A stretch of DNA of 64,000 nt from Gautieria morchelliformis (lineage: Eukaryota; Basidiomycota; Agaricomycetes; Gomphales; Gomphaceae). The notes under the pieces are model-generated. The model was not told where the DNA came from. It saw only the letters and a list, made by a program, of their open reading frames with translations, and did no database searches. How positions within the stretch are numbered: position 1 is the first letter of the stretch; every line of letters begins with the position of its first letter. The stretch lies in assembly GCA_015179125.1 (NCBI GenBank), contig WHVA01000262.1, positions 62,001 through 126,000 of the forward strand. Direction: 5' to 3'. The position numbers and the translations under genes were made by a program. This document shows positions 12,060-24,531 of this stretch, piece after piece.

Positions 12060-15000
12060 TCGAAGTGCTCACTAGTAGAGTAGGATAGCGTTCTTAATTC
12101 GATGTCCTCTAGTGGCCTAAAGCCACTGTCTTAAATACACGAGAGTCCTATCTAAATATACCCTTGATCTATTGTCTGCACGAGCCACTCCCTTTTTACT
12201 TGTCCACCATTCCTTCGCTCGCAGCCACTGTCCACCGTCCATTGTCCACCTCGGCCGGCACCTTGATGTGTCAGCGTGCCGAAGTGCTGCGCGCGCCAAG
12301 CTAACTTCTAACGCCCATCACATCTTACCCTTACCTGTCACTATGTAGCATCAAGAATACCACACCTTGGTCAAGTTCTGTCTGCCCTTGTGATACCAGG
12401 TCCTAAGATTGACATCTTTACACCTTTTTGAACTATCCTGCAGTTGATCTTTTTGACCTATCCTGCGGTTGATCGCCATGTGACCAACCAATTGTGTATT
12501 TGAAGCAATCTTGAAAAATATCGCTGCGTCGACGACTAAACATCGTTGAGACCCTCCAGTAGACCCTCTACTGTCAGCTGTGAGCGTGATGATTCCACAC
12601 AGTCAAAGATGGACACGAGCCACGCCACCCTGGAACAGGAATCCAGGACACCAGAAGACGGAGAGATCGTAGATCTCACCGCCCTCATCCCCCCAATAGA
12701 GGACGAGGAAAACCCTGACCATGTCTCACCGAGCATGGTTGAGGATGAGACGTTGCCAGGTGACAAGCCAGTGTCAACCCCCTAATCCCCTCTGCCCAGA
12801 GACAAAGGAAAAGGCAGAGAGGTCTCACTGTCGTCAGATGGCAGAGCATCACTGTTGAGATGGGCACAAAGCCGAGACTCGAACCACTGCTCACGAAGTC
12901 GAGCGATGACTATCGTCCCTGAAGGAGGACAAAGACAAAAAAGATGAGCCCCTGATGACGGTCAGGGATCAGAATACTCGAGCTCAAGCCGCAAGAGCTC
13001 GAGGACACACGCCATCGACAACGAGACGGCTGAGGCAATGACCAAACAGGTGCAGGACACATTGCACCGGAACACCCTCACGGGCCACAAGCACGAGCAT
13101 ATCGCATCGCAGCTTGATAACATTGCCACTGCCCTCATGGAGTTTGGCAAAGAGCTCCACCAGATCTAGGAGATCAGGCAATGAGACGCTGCCGTGCTGG
13201 AGGACGTCCAGATGGCCCTCCACTCATGCAGGGAACGTGGGACGCCACATCAAAGCTCACGACAGTCCACAGCCAGTGAACGGGGCCACAATGCGGGAGA
13301 CCCGCGATGAAAGGAACAGGACCAGCAGCGAATGCCCCCACCAGCTGCCCCAGTGGAACAGGACGTGCGGTTCAGAAATGAACCCCAAGGAGAGCCGGCT
13401 TCCCCCAGAGACAGCCATAAGACGATCCAACAGATCGTCAGAGAGCAAGTCGCCTCAGAGCCTGACTCTGAAGCAACGACGGAGAGCTTGGAACTCGAAG
13501 CGACACACTGGCAGCACAAAGATGCCCCAGCCATGCACCGCCACACGCGGGCCCTCGAGCTGCTAGCGAAGAACACCGAGGAAGCGGTGGCCCAAAGCCA
13601 CGTGTCAAGATTGGTTTTCAGGCGTTAATATCATGTATTAGTGAACACAGCGAATTCCCGAATAACTTGTGCGAATAAGTATGCTGTTCGGCGAATAGGT
13701 GAACCAACAAATGTCCACAAGATAAGAGGGTTGCCTGAACAGAGCTCGCCCTATCTACAGTCGTAGCGAAATAGCCCGTGGCACTTGATGATGTAACGTA
13801 CAAGGTGTCATGGAAGAGCTGTCTAAGTAGCGACAATCCCTTCGCCGGCGAAGGTGCTCCTTCGGAGCCCTTCGCTGACAGCACAGAAAATAGTTCGAAG
13901 GCTAAGGTAACGAAGATGAAATATGAGAACTCACCAGTGATGCCTAAGTCCTCTGCTGGTCGAAGATAGAAATCTCCAAGAGAAGGCTCAAGACGATTAT
14001 CACAGCGAGGTCAAGTTTCTTGTTCTGTAATAGAGGTTCTTTAATGGGTTGGACTGGGGATATTAGAGGAAAGCTCGATGATGCTTCCAGTGGACCGGCA
14101 GGCACAATAGACGTTCGGAAAGTAACTCAGTGGGACTATACTACGTATTTTAGTGTACAAATATCTTGGTAGACTGTGCCACTTAGGCTGGAGCGGCAGT
14201 GAACACAACAATGGGCTTTAGACTGGGAATAGCACGGAAATGGACAGGGACAACTGTCTGATCGTTCAATGTACATGGGTAGCTACTTTATACTACTTGG
14301 AACACTAGCTAGTAGGTATTGAGATCGACTGTGGAGCGTGGGGGGATGTGTACATGTAAGTGAACGGCAGAATGGACGGGATCGATGCCCGGGGTTATGG
14401 CCGCGGTGGAGTTGAGTCATGGGGACATGTCGTACCTAAATATACAGGTATATACTATGGAACTAGTGGAGCATATGGGGATGGAGTGGGAAGATGGAGC
14501 CAAGCAATAGGTCGAGTATCAGCTAGGAATGAGGAGCCGGGGAAGTGGTGTGTAAGCGCACGCACGGCATTGCTTCGGGGCCGCTGATTCATCTCGGGTT
14601 TCACAACAAAGTTTGCACAAGATGGACGACGTATGATAATTGAACTGGGGAATATACATGTGAATGCAAACTACTTATATCGAATGCTCGTAAGGTATCA
14701 GCGAATAGGAAAGAGGCCGTCATGAGTCAGGGTTGGATAGGGGTGCACAGTCGTGATGCAACATAGATGAAATAAACATACAATAGAGTGAGAGAAGAGG
14801 GAGAACATGAAACAACGGAGAGTAAAGGTGGCGAAGGCACCTATGTACGAAATCATGTCTTGGGGCCCGCATATACACCACCCTGCATGGGTTCTTCATC
14901 TACTGGGTTGATCCCACATGACCCATGGGTAGGACATCCTGCAAACACACCCTGCTCATATGAACACCAAAAGGGGGTTGGATCGAGAAGCTGATGGAGC

Positions 15001-17048
15001 TACTGACGAGCCATCATGCCGGGTAGGGATGTCGATCGTGCTTTGATGGTGTGCCTGCTGGCGAATGATGTGAGCAGCGAATGGCTGTTCAGCAAAATGT
15101 GAGGAAGGGCAAACGGAGATGACATAGGGGAGGAGTGGTCGAGGTGGAGGGCGAAGCCGAGCAAACATGGGGGAGGAGTGGCGAAAGGGGAAATGGGGAT
15201 AACAATGTGCAGGAAATACACAAGTCATGACAATCCGATCATAGGAACACCATCGAAAGAGGGTTGAGCAGAGGAGGTGATAGGCTCAGGGATGACTGCC
15301 AAGTTGGTCCAAAGACATCGATCGTGCTTTGATGGTGTGGCTATGGTAAATGGCGTGAACAGCGAAGATCAGTTGCTGAACACGGCAAGGGCGATTGGAA
15401 CGAACACAGAGGTGGAGTGGGGAATGGGAGAACAGAGCATCTGAGTATGAGAAATAAACACGTCATGACACCACGCTGCTCAGCAGCCTGACGAGCAGCT
15501 CGCACGTGCCATGCAGGACGTGCGACAAGCGCAAACACCCTAGAACAGCAGGCTGCGCATCCGCAATGCGGGGCTGATGGGGGACACCAGGCACAAAACG
15601 CCCCCAGATCGAGAGCACAAAATGCTCCCGATCCCGAGCCCGACCTGGGCCCGGGGCCCATCAGGGAATACAACAGCCTGCCCAGTGTGGCATCACAGCC
15701 GCACGAATGATCCATGGCCCCGACAGAGGGCCAGGGCATACCGGATCAGGCTGACGTCGTGCCGCTGGAGCCGTACGACAGGATCACACAGATGATCCAC
15801 GTGGTGCTAGCAGATGCCGCCGACACAGACCCAGAAAAGTCTGTGCTTGCAAAAGCCGGCGTGAAGCTAGCTCACCCCAAGCCATATGCCGGGGGATCTG
15901 ACCTCAAAGAGTTTGAAATCTTCATCGCAGCCATCTTACGATGGCTGAAAATGAACTGCCTCCTGGTGCCAACCAGCATAGACATGCAGGTTGGCTACGT
16001 GGGCACCCACCTCACCAGCGATGCCCAGGAGTGGTTCCTTCGAAACGTGGAATGCTTTGACCGCCAGGTCCACAATTGGACCCTGGAAACAGTGATGCAG
16101 GGCCTTCAAAAAAGGTTCCTGCACACTCACATACCACCACGCCTCGAACAAATTCGATGCGGTCATGCAGGGCATGAAAACCATTCAGGAGATGCTGAAC
16201 GAGCTCACAAAATACGTGGCACATATGATACAGCTGCCAGACGACTACATGTTCTGGAGATGGTTTGTGTCGGCACTGCATGAGACGCTGTGCAACGAAG
16301 TCCTCAAAAAGGGCTATAACGCTGAGAGCAGCTCTTTGAGACAGCCCGCATGATCGAGGAGGCATCCTGATACAATATGGGGATGTGTCGTGCGGAAAGC
16401 GCAGCGGCAACAGCAAGTGCTGCCCGGCTTGCAGTGAGCAAGCCGGTGACACAGACAGGCCTAACCAGACCTAGCTTGTTCCCGAGGAGTGGAGTGTTGC
16501 AGCGACCGCCGCCCCCATGCCAAGCCCAAGCTGGACGCCCGCCTGAAGCCAAACAGCCTCAAGCATCAGGATCGTTACTGCGACCAGCCCCACCGCCAAA
16601 AGCGTCGGGCTGACCTAACGATTGGCCCAGCAGTGGCGAAAGCAGCACTACGTGCTTTGAATGCAGCCAGCCTGGCCACAAAAAAGCGGAGTGTCCCCGG
16701 CTTAGGTTTGGTATACGGACAGCGGCCATGAGGCACGACAATGAGAACGAGGATCCAGATGCAGATCTTGGACAAAATTCTCTTCAACAGATAGATGAAG
16801 AGGGGGAGGGTGATCCCCAACCCAATGACTCTCTGGACAACGGAGATGTGCCTGCTGAAGAGTGGCATCCAGAACCGTCCCAATACTATGAATGGGACGA
16901 AGAGGCGGAAGACACTGCCTACAGGTCCAGTGCCATCAGGATTGCACTGGAAGATGATGCCGCCATGAAGGTCATGGCAGCATGTACATTGGTCACGTCA
17001 GACAAGGTGGCCGAGCCAGTGTATCACCACTGAAGCAAGCACAGGGGA
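12060..17048 (+). mobile_element. Element A: broken Ty3-type LTR retroelement, leader and gag remains
   Basis: A forward-strand gag is recognisable in pieces. An acidic N-terminal part starts near 12609. A capsid-like region lies about 15714-16330 (FEIFIAAILRW, AQEWFLRN). A CCHC zinc knuckle CFECSQPGHKKAEC sits at 16653-16694. The stretch 12060-12540 looks like an LTR/leader, but its borders are unclear. The gag is split by insertion B (13603-15470), and the element ends where chromovirus C begins at 17049, so no pol is attached. It is clearly broken in several places and is older than B. Confidence 0.7.
13603..15470 (+). mobile_element. Insertion B: 1.87-kb noncoding LTR-like element
   Basis: The insert begins TGTCAAGATTGG and ends GTCATGACA, so it has TGTCA/TGACA ends. 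It is flanked on both sides by the 5-bp target duplication CCACG (13598-13602 and 15471-15475). Gag coding of element A resumes beyond it. No gag or pol is seen inside. The distal third is duplicated internally: about 14895-15232 and 15239-15470 are related and both end AA(A)TA(A)ACACAAG/CG-TCATGACA. A third copy of this end lies at 23411-23682. It is either a long solo LTR or a non-autonomous LTR element. Confidence 0.75.
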
Positions 17049-17251
17049 GCTTACATAATAGGGGAGATGGAAACTTGTAGAAGGTTACGGAAAGTGACAT
17101 GTGACAGAAGGTGACATGTGACAGAAGGTGACATGTGACAGAAGGTGACATGTGACAGAAGGTGACAGAAGGTTATGGAAACTGACGGAAGGTGACGGAA
17201 ACTCATGGAAGGAAATAGAAACTTGTGGAAGGAAACGCGTGAACCCTGACA
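17049..17251 (-). repeat. Element C LTR, 3' copy
   Basis: This ~203-bp repeat runs from GCTTACATAATAGGGGAG to GTGAACCCTGACA and matches 23211-23410. Its middle is a minisatellite of GGTGACATGTGACAGAA units. Read on the element's strand it starts TGTCAGGGTTC. Confidence 0.85.
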
Positions 17252-20200
17252 TCACCCCCCTCTCAATGCTTGTCGTCCCGACAAGCACAGCTGCCACCTA
17301 GCCCCCAACATCCACCGAGACATCGTTTCCAAGTATGCCACAGGCGGGACCACCATCTCTCCTGACCCTTCCCTTCCTGGTAATGCAGGTCAATGATGAG
17401 CTCAGGGGGATTGGGGTCCATGGGCAAGTGCGGCCCTTGGAACCTTGCTCGACGTATTCGCTCTCCTGCCATGTTACGGAAACGTCGCCCCACCCAGCCT
17501 TCGAAAGTGTAGGGGGTTCCACACGGGGGGGTTCCATCGTTGAGGAAGACAGGGTCGCCGATGTAGTACGTGTTCTCTCGTCTGTGTCGGGGTCTGAGGA
17601 ATGCGAGTGCAGGGCGAGTGGGCGCCTGACTCTTTGCTGGTGTGAGGTCCTCAGAGCTGACGGACCACTTTGAAGACCATGTGACGTCGAGATCACGGCA
17701 GTCAAGCATCCTTTGTAGCTTGGCTTCACTGGCTGCTCTGGATGACGAGAAGCCGGAGAAGTGCAGGAGGGTGGGATCGACACGTGACATGTTTGGCAGG
17801 TCAGAGAGGTTTGGGTGAAGCTGGGGAGGGCAACAAGCTCAATGGTGGGCAAGGACATGGTTGATGGATGTGGTGGGGTCGATGCAGTGGAAGCGAGCGG
17901 TCACAGGTAGAGAGGGGATATATAGCTTATCGGAATGAATTGGTTAGGCGGAGGCCAATATCGCTTATCTTTGGGGTCCTGGACCCTTGACATTATGAGT
18001 AGAAGCCCTGCCTGCTGTCCAGTCGAAGAGAGTTTGCCTGGAAGGTTCTGTGAAGTTCTGAAATCTCTGGAAAGGGAGGGACATGTATGTGGCTGCTGAG
18101 ATACGCTGAGGTGCCTCTGGGTTCTGCCGGTGAAATTCCTTAATGAGTCGCTTTGCCCCAGAGACATCTTTTGCTGGTAGCCAGAGATCGTCGGCAGCTC
18201 CATAGCCCTTCCAGCGCACGAGATACTCCAACCTTCCATGGAACATCCTGCTGTCTAGAATCCTTTCAACTTCATATTCTTCAGCTCCATCCCATATGAC
18301 AGGGGGGGGCATGACATTCAAGAATTGGGTCATCTTCATATGGCCGAAGCAGGACGACAGAGAACACTGGATGTGTGCGACCAAAGAATGCAGGAAGATT
18401 TAGACCATAGGCATTTCGTGAGACCACCTTATTAACTGTGTAGGGACCTAGCCACTTGTGGTCTAGCTTCTTCATTGGGCGAGTGGTTGTATGTTTGTGC
18501 ATGAGCCAGACCTTGTCACCAAGCTTATAAACTGGGGCTGCTTATGGTGCACGTCATAGAAGCGTGCCATGTCCTCTGCTGCCTTGGACAGGCTGAACGA
18601 GCTTCTCTCGTGGCCGCTTCCATCCGCGTTGTGAACTCATCCAGGGCCTCGAGTCGAGTTTCCCGGACTGGTTCCAGTCCCAGCCTTGGATGTTGGCCAC
18701 TGTCCAACATGAAGGGTGTAGTCTGGGTTGAGTCATGGATTCAGTTGTTATAGGCAAACTCGGCCAAGGATATCCATTCGAACCAATCATCCTGACGCTG
18801 GTTGATGAATAGTCGAAGGTATTGCTCAATCTCCTGATTAACCCTTTCAGTCTGTCCATCAGTTTGGGGGTGATAAGCAGTAGAGGCAGTGACTTTGACA
18901 CCAAGAAGTTTGTTCAGTTCACGCATGAACTGGAGATGAATGTGTGCCTCGATCACTGATGATTTCTTCAGGGAGCCCATGAAGTTTCCAAACATGATCA
19001 CGGAAGAGTCGGGCAACTCCCACTGAAGTTACATCTGAAGTGGTGGAATGACATGTGCACGCTTTGAGAGGCGATCGACAACAACAAGGAGAGCATCATA
19101 GCCATGACTGGTAGGCAGTTCTACAATCAAGTCAACAGACATAACCTGCCATCTACGGTCTGGATACGGTTTGGTAGAAGCTTGCCAATGGGAGAAGCAG
19201 GGAAGGTTTTGTCTGGTTGCACAGGTCACAGGCCTTCACATATTTTGCAATGTAACGTCCCATCCCAGGCCACCAGTAACTCCGAGCAACTAGTTCAGTG
19301 GTTCTCCAACGACCAGGTGACCGGTGAGAGCATGTCATGGTGCGCTTTCACTATGTCATGTCGTAGTTTTGCATCAATCGGCACGTACACTTTGTTGTGA
19401 TAGAGGACAAGCCCATCCTGTTCAGACCACTCTTCTCCTCGTAAATTCCAGAGGAGCCCAGTTCTTTGAGAGCCTTGACAACCTTTTCATCCCGGTCTAC
19501 ACAGTTCCTTACTCGATTGAGGAAAGCATCACCTTCACCTGGGACTAACTGCGCACCAGCCTCTGGGGATTCGCCTTGATGTGGAACAAGTCAGGGTAAG
19601 TAAGACTTGATTTTGGTTGTCTTCCTCCCCCGCTTATGATCCACGCGTCGTGAGAGTGCATCAGGCTTGGCTGAATGACGACCAGGACGATGCAGCTCAA
19701 AATCAAAGCGAGAGAGGTAGAGTGACCAGCGTGCTTGACGACGGTTCAGGTTTTGTGCAGTGCGGAAGTAGGTGAGATTCTGATGGTCATTGAGAATCTC
19801 AATCTTGTGCTTCGTTCCCTCTAAGATGTGGCGCCATTCCTCTAATCCCCGAATCACAGAAGAAGCTCCTTGTCATGGATGGCATAGTTGCGTTCAGCAT
19901 CATTGAGGCTTTTGGAGACAAACCCCACAGGCCGCCATTTGCCATCATCACATAGCTGGACAGTACTGCTCCTGTGGCATAGGCTGAGGCATCTGTTTCA
20001 AGACGGAAATTTTGTCTTGATCAGGGAGGACAAGGATCGGTGTTGAGGTGATGAGGAGTTTGAGCTTGTCAAGGACGCTTGCTCTGGGCCATTTGGATCC
20101 CAAGACCATTGGGCATCCTGTTTTGTCAACTGGTTGAGGGGCTTTGCAATGTGTGAGAAGTCTTCCACAAATCTACGGTAGAAGTTGATGAAACCAAGGA

Positions 20201-23200
20201 ATGATTTGACTTCAGTGACGTTACGTGGTATTGGCCAGTCCCGCACCCTGCAACCTTGACTGGGTCCATGGCAACCTGTCCTTGAGAAGGATGAGGCCGA
20301 GATACTCCACCTCTAGTTGCTCAAATAGGCATTTTTCAGGTTTGAGGTACAGGTTGTTGGCCCGGAGGATTTCAAGGACACGTCGTACAATCCTATGATG
20401 TTCTTCAAGCGACTCTGTGAAGATGAGAATGTCGTCCATAACACCACCACAACCCCTTCATCGATGAGACTCTTGAAGATGTCATTCATCATGTCTGGAA
20501 GGTTGCTGGGCTGTTGTGAGTCCAAAGAACATGACTAGAGGTTCATACAGGCCCCTATTTGTCCGAAAGGCTGCCTTCCACTCATCTCCCTTTTATGCGT
20601 ACATTATTATATCCCCAGCGAATGTCAAGCTTTGTGAAGTATTTAGCCCTTCCAGCAGCAATCTTATTCATGATGTCTGGAACAAGGGCAAAGGATAGGC
20701 ATTCTTGATTGTTATATCATTGAGCTTTCGGTAGTCTTGCACAAATCTAAGACTGCCGTCCTTTTTCTTCACAAAGAAGACTGGAGATGCCATAGGTGAC
20801 TTGGAGGGACGATATGATGGCTCTTCAGGTTCTCCTCAAGGAAGTTATCCAGTTCCCTTTGCTCAACCGGTGACATTGGGTAAACCTTTGTGCTGAAGGG
20901 TTGTGCACCTGGAGTGAGCTCAATTGCATGGTCCCAGGGCTTTGAGGAGGCAGTTGGTCAAATGACTCCTTAGAAAACACATCCTTGAACTCCTGGTATG
21001 GTTTAGGGACAAGGTCCTCGAAGGATCTGACTGGTGCAGACTTGCTGGCCCGTTCAGCAAGCTGTTGGGAGACAGTCCAGCCTGCGCCAATCATTTCAGG
21101 ACTCTCATTCACAAAGATGACAAAGGTCCTGTCTCCTTCCTCAAGTAGGGAGCGGGTGTGCTGTATGGGAACCTCCTCTTGATTTACACTCTCTTCTGGA
21201 ACAGTTTCGACTGTGGGCCCTCTGACAACAGGTCTGCCCTCACATGACTTGGGACAGCGTGTCATCTTCACATCTCCTGTACGCCAGTCAACTTCTGGTT
21301 GTGTTCAACAAGCCATGTGTGACCAAGAATGATGGCAAGTCGTCCAAGGCTCGTGACAGAGAATGTGGCACGTTCCGTATGATCCCCAAAGGTGCAGATG
21401 AGGTCGACTTCTTCCTTGATTGAGCCAGCCTCATTTGGGGTACCATCAATATTGTAGACGGGGATTGCACGGGGTAGGGGGCGGGTCCGAAGCCTGTGTT
21501 CCCTCACAAACTCCACATTGATGAACATCCCTGTAGCACCACTGTCAAGGAGGGAGTCAATTGCAAGTGGATGCCCTGTGTCAACAGAGTGGACCTTGAG
21601 AGGTACTTTGGTGCATCGGCGGAGGTCAGCAGTACGGACATATAGAGGGACTGGAAGGTTTGCATTAGCAACTGGAGCGATGGGTTGGGTTTTCGGCATG
21701 GCTGGTTTGGTTTCAGTTCAATCAGGGATAGGAGAAGGATGCATCATATCGCCTGTGATCCCTATTGTACATGTTTCGAGAACTGAAAACCGATTCGTCG
21801 AGCGGGGCATGTCTTTCACCGCTGACTGGCCTAAAAACCCTTTCCTTCCTCTTGGACAGGGGCTTCCACCTTCTCTTTGCGTTCCTCTATCGCCGCTGCT
21901 ACAGGTTTAGAGACAATTGCTGCAATGTCTGCCTCTGTGAGGTTTGCACGGATTCGTGGCTTGCGAGGTTCAGGACAGTCTGGTGAAATGTGACCAGGTC
22001 TCTTACAGTTGTAGCAGGTTCGTGTTTCGGTGCGGCGGCGGGATGAGTCAATGTCCATAGGTGTCGCGTTACTGGGTGATGCTGTGGCAACAGGAGCCAT
22101 AGCAGGAGTGTGGAGTGGTCGGGAAGGAGGAGGGCGATTAGGGACATGAGGTGTCTGTGCCTTCCTGACCTCTAACAGACGGCGATGATTGCGGTCAATC
22201 TGACAGGCTGCTTCCTTCCAGGCTTTGAGGTTGGATGGAAGAAAGGGCTGGGCGTGGATCTTGTCAAGGATACCTGCTGGAAGGCCACGAGCATAGGCAT
22301 CCTCGAGTGCCTCATTATTAAAGCCTGTCCTGCCTGCCAGGATCTTAAATTGAGCCGTGTATTCATCTGCCAACATTCCTGACGCCATCCTAAGGTCATG
22401 CAGCTTAGTGCGAGCCGTTCTGGCACGATCTGGGTCACCAAAGGCCTCCTCCACACGTTTAATAAACCCCTCCAGAGTGGATATAGAGGAGGTGCCATCA
22501 ATGACAGCCTGTGTCTTGTTGTGTGCCCATATCTCCGCAGAGCCTCCCGTCATGAAGGAAAGAGCGTATAGGATCTTTGTGTGTTCATCTGGGAAGGATG
22601 CTGGCTGGACAGCGATGGACAACTTGATAGACCTGATAAACCCTTCAGTCTCTGCACGGTCTCCATTGAACTTCTCCGGTTCTGCTGCTTTGATAGAGCG
22701 AGTAGATGGAGGGACACTGTGAGGTACTGAGGGCGCAAGGGCTTGAGCAGCAGCAACAGCAGCGTTGGTGGCAGCATTGGCTAAGTGGTCGTGAACGTTA
22801 GCAATCTGATTGTGCAGTTCCTGATTCTGCAGTTGAAGTTGCTGCAACTGCTGTGCTTGGCTGGAAAGGAGGCCTCAAAGAAATGGCCCATGGTCACCCA
22901 GGGCGTCCCAGTATGCGTCTGGGAGTTGGTCTGCCATAGGCTGAGATGAAGGCTGGTTAAGAAAAGTGTGTGGGGTCGTCCTATGAGCTTGATCTTCTGT
23001 GAGGGCAACACTAATGACGAAGCCACAACCAAAGATACTCAAGGAGATAAGAGCCGATACTAGGACAATGACCAACTGTGTAGTGGGTATCCTCAGTGTA
23101 TAACTCTACCAACGATAGATACATGGGGACTTGCCTGTGTAGTGGGTATCCTCAGAGATCAAGCTGAGGAAACGCCATCACACGGGCTACAGTCTTATAG

Positions 23201-23210
23201 CGCTGGCAAG

Positions 23211-23410
23211 GCTTACATAATAGGGGAGATGGAAACTTGTAGAAGGTTACGGAAAGTGACAGAAAGTGATGTGTGACAGAAAGTGACGTGTGACAGAAGG
23301 TGACATGTGACAGAAGGTGACATGTGACAGAAGGTGACATGTGACAGAAGGTGACAGAAACTCATGGAAGGAAATAGAAACTTGTGGAAGGAAACGCGTG
23401 AACCCTGACA
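23211..23410 (-). repeat. Element C LTR, 5' copy
   Basis: This ~200-bp repeat matches 17049-17251 at both ends. It differs mainly in the number and spelling of the internal GTGACATGTGACAGAA units, which suggests slippage after insertion. Just inside it (23079-23098 and 23134-23153) TGTGTAGTGGGTATCCTCAG occurs twice. Confidence 0.85.
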
Positions 23411-23682
23411 CACACGATCTACGGGTAGGACATCCCGTGAATGCATCCCAGCCATAGGAACACCCAAGGGGGTTGAGTCAAGAAGATGATGGGACCGGTG
23501 ATGAACCATCAAGCCGGGTAAAGGATGTCAATCATGTTTGATGGCGTGCCTACTGGTGAATGATGTGAGTAGTGAATAACCGTTTGGCGAATTTGGCGAA
23601 GAGTGAACGGAGCAAACATAGAAGTGGAGTGATGAAAGGGAAAATGGAGTTACTAGATACAAGAAATAAACGAGTCATGACA
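23411..23682 (+). mobile_element. Terminal fragment of a B-family element
   Basis: The block matches the distal part of insertion B (GGGTAGGACATCC..., GGGGGTTGAG, GGCGTGCCTACTGG, ending AAATAAACGAGTCATGACA). It begins directly after the chromovirus LTR and ends directly against gag-like DNA of element D. The simplest reading is that a B element landed in D and was later interrupted by chromovirus C; the missing left part is not found beside C's other end. Confidence 0.65.
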
Positions 23683-24387
23683 GAGGGCTTCGCTGGCTGC
23701 TTTGAGGACATGTGAATGCCACTAGGGAGCCCAGCCATCAGCCCAGTGGTCATAGCCTGCAATGTGTTCAGCCTTGTCTCTAGATCTTGTTTCTCCTGCC
23801 TCTCTCTCATCAATTCTTGCTCTATCACCACCAAGCAGTCCAAAACTTCTGCAGCAGATGGCAAGTCCATGGTAAGTGGTAGAGGGTATCAGGGTATGAG
23901 AAAGGATTGCTAAAATCACTGCTTTGGAAGGGCATTCAATTTGAAGTCAGGTGATTTTGCAACCGGTGCTCAAGAGAGAGTTTTCTACTGTAAGGGCAAC
24001 CTAGGCAGACACTCTACACTCAAGTGGCAAACAGGCGAAAGGGGATCCAAAGAGAAAACTCTAAGGAACCCTTTGCCAGCTAGCTATGACTATAAGCTGC
24101 AGGCATGCTAGCCTGATCACTGAATGACTGAGTTACATAAGTGATCACAGGGGCGATAACAGGGCCAGAAAGATAAGAAAGGAATTATGTCGGAAGTGGC
24201 CAGAACAGGAAGGGAACTAAATGGAACACAAGACAGAAGGGTGCCAAAGGATGGGAGAGGCTTGGGGGCCACCAATCACACATTGTGATAAGTGCACACC
24301 ATGGTAATGTGCAGGCAGTGACAATGCACATGGCAATAATTTGCCATTTTGCTGGGACTTGTATGTTCAGGGTCTAGACACCCCTCA
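23683..24387 (-). mobile_element. Element D: 5' LTR and start of gag, fragment
   Basis: A reverse-strand frame from 23870 encodes a coiled-coil-like gag start (MDLPSAAEVLDCLVVIEQEL). Upstream, to 24387, lies LTR-like DNA which, read on the minus strand, starts TGAGGGGTGTCTAGACCC, a style of LTR start I associate with basidiomycete Ty3 elements. The rest of the element is absent at the junction with the B fragment. It is a fossil fragment. Confidence 0.6.
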
Positions 24388-24531
24388 TCATTGAATGTCG
24401 TAAAAACAGCCATTGTATTGAGAACTAGAGTTAACACCGATAACATTTCAATAGCTTATAACAAGGGTGACACAAGAAGGGATACACCATGCCGCACATC
24501 ACATACTAGTACACCTTGGAAATGAAATAAT

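Larger units (their letters stand above)
17049..23410 (-). mobile_element. Element C: chromovirus (Ty3-type with chromodomain), broken
   Basis: This is a reverse-strand element with similar terminal repeats. Reading down from the high end: gag (22847 to ~21831) with CCHC knuckle CYNCKRPGHISPDC; protease around 21.6 kb (LDSGATGMFI); reverse transcriptase around 20.9-20.2 kb; RNase H around 19.8-19.6 kb; integrase around 19.3-18.7 kb ([16 protein letters not shown]); and a chromodomain around 18.3 kb (VERILDS...YLVRWKGY). A further open region of unknown role lies at 17263-17858 next to the 3' LTR. The order identifies a chromovirus. It is broken in several places, probably more than five, but the two LTRs remain alike, so it is fairly young. 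Confidence 0.92.
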
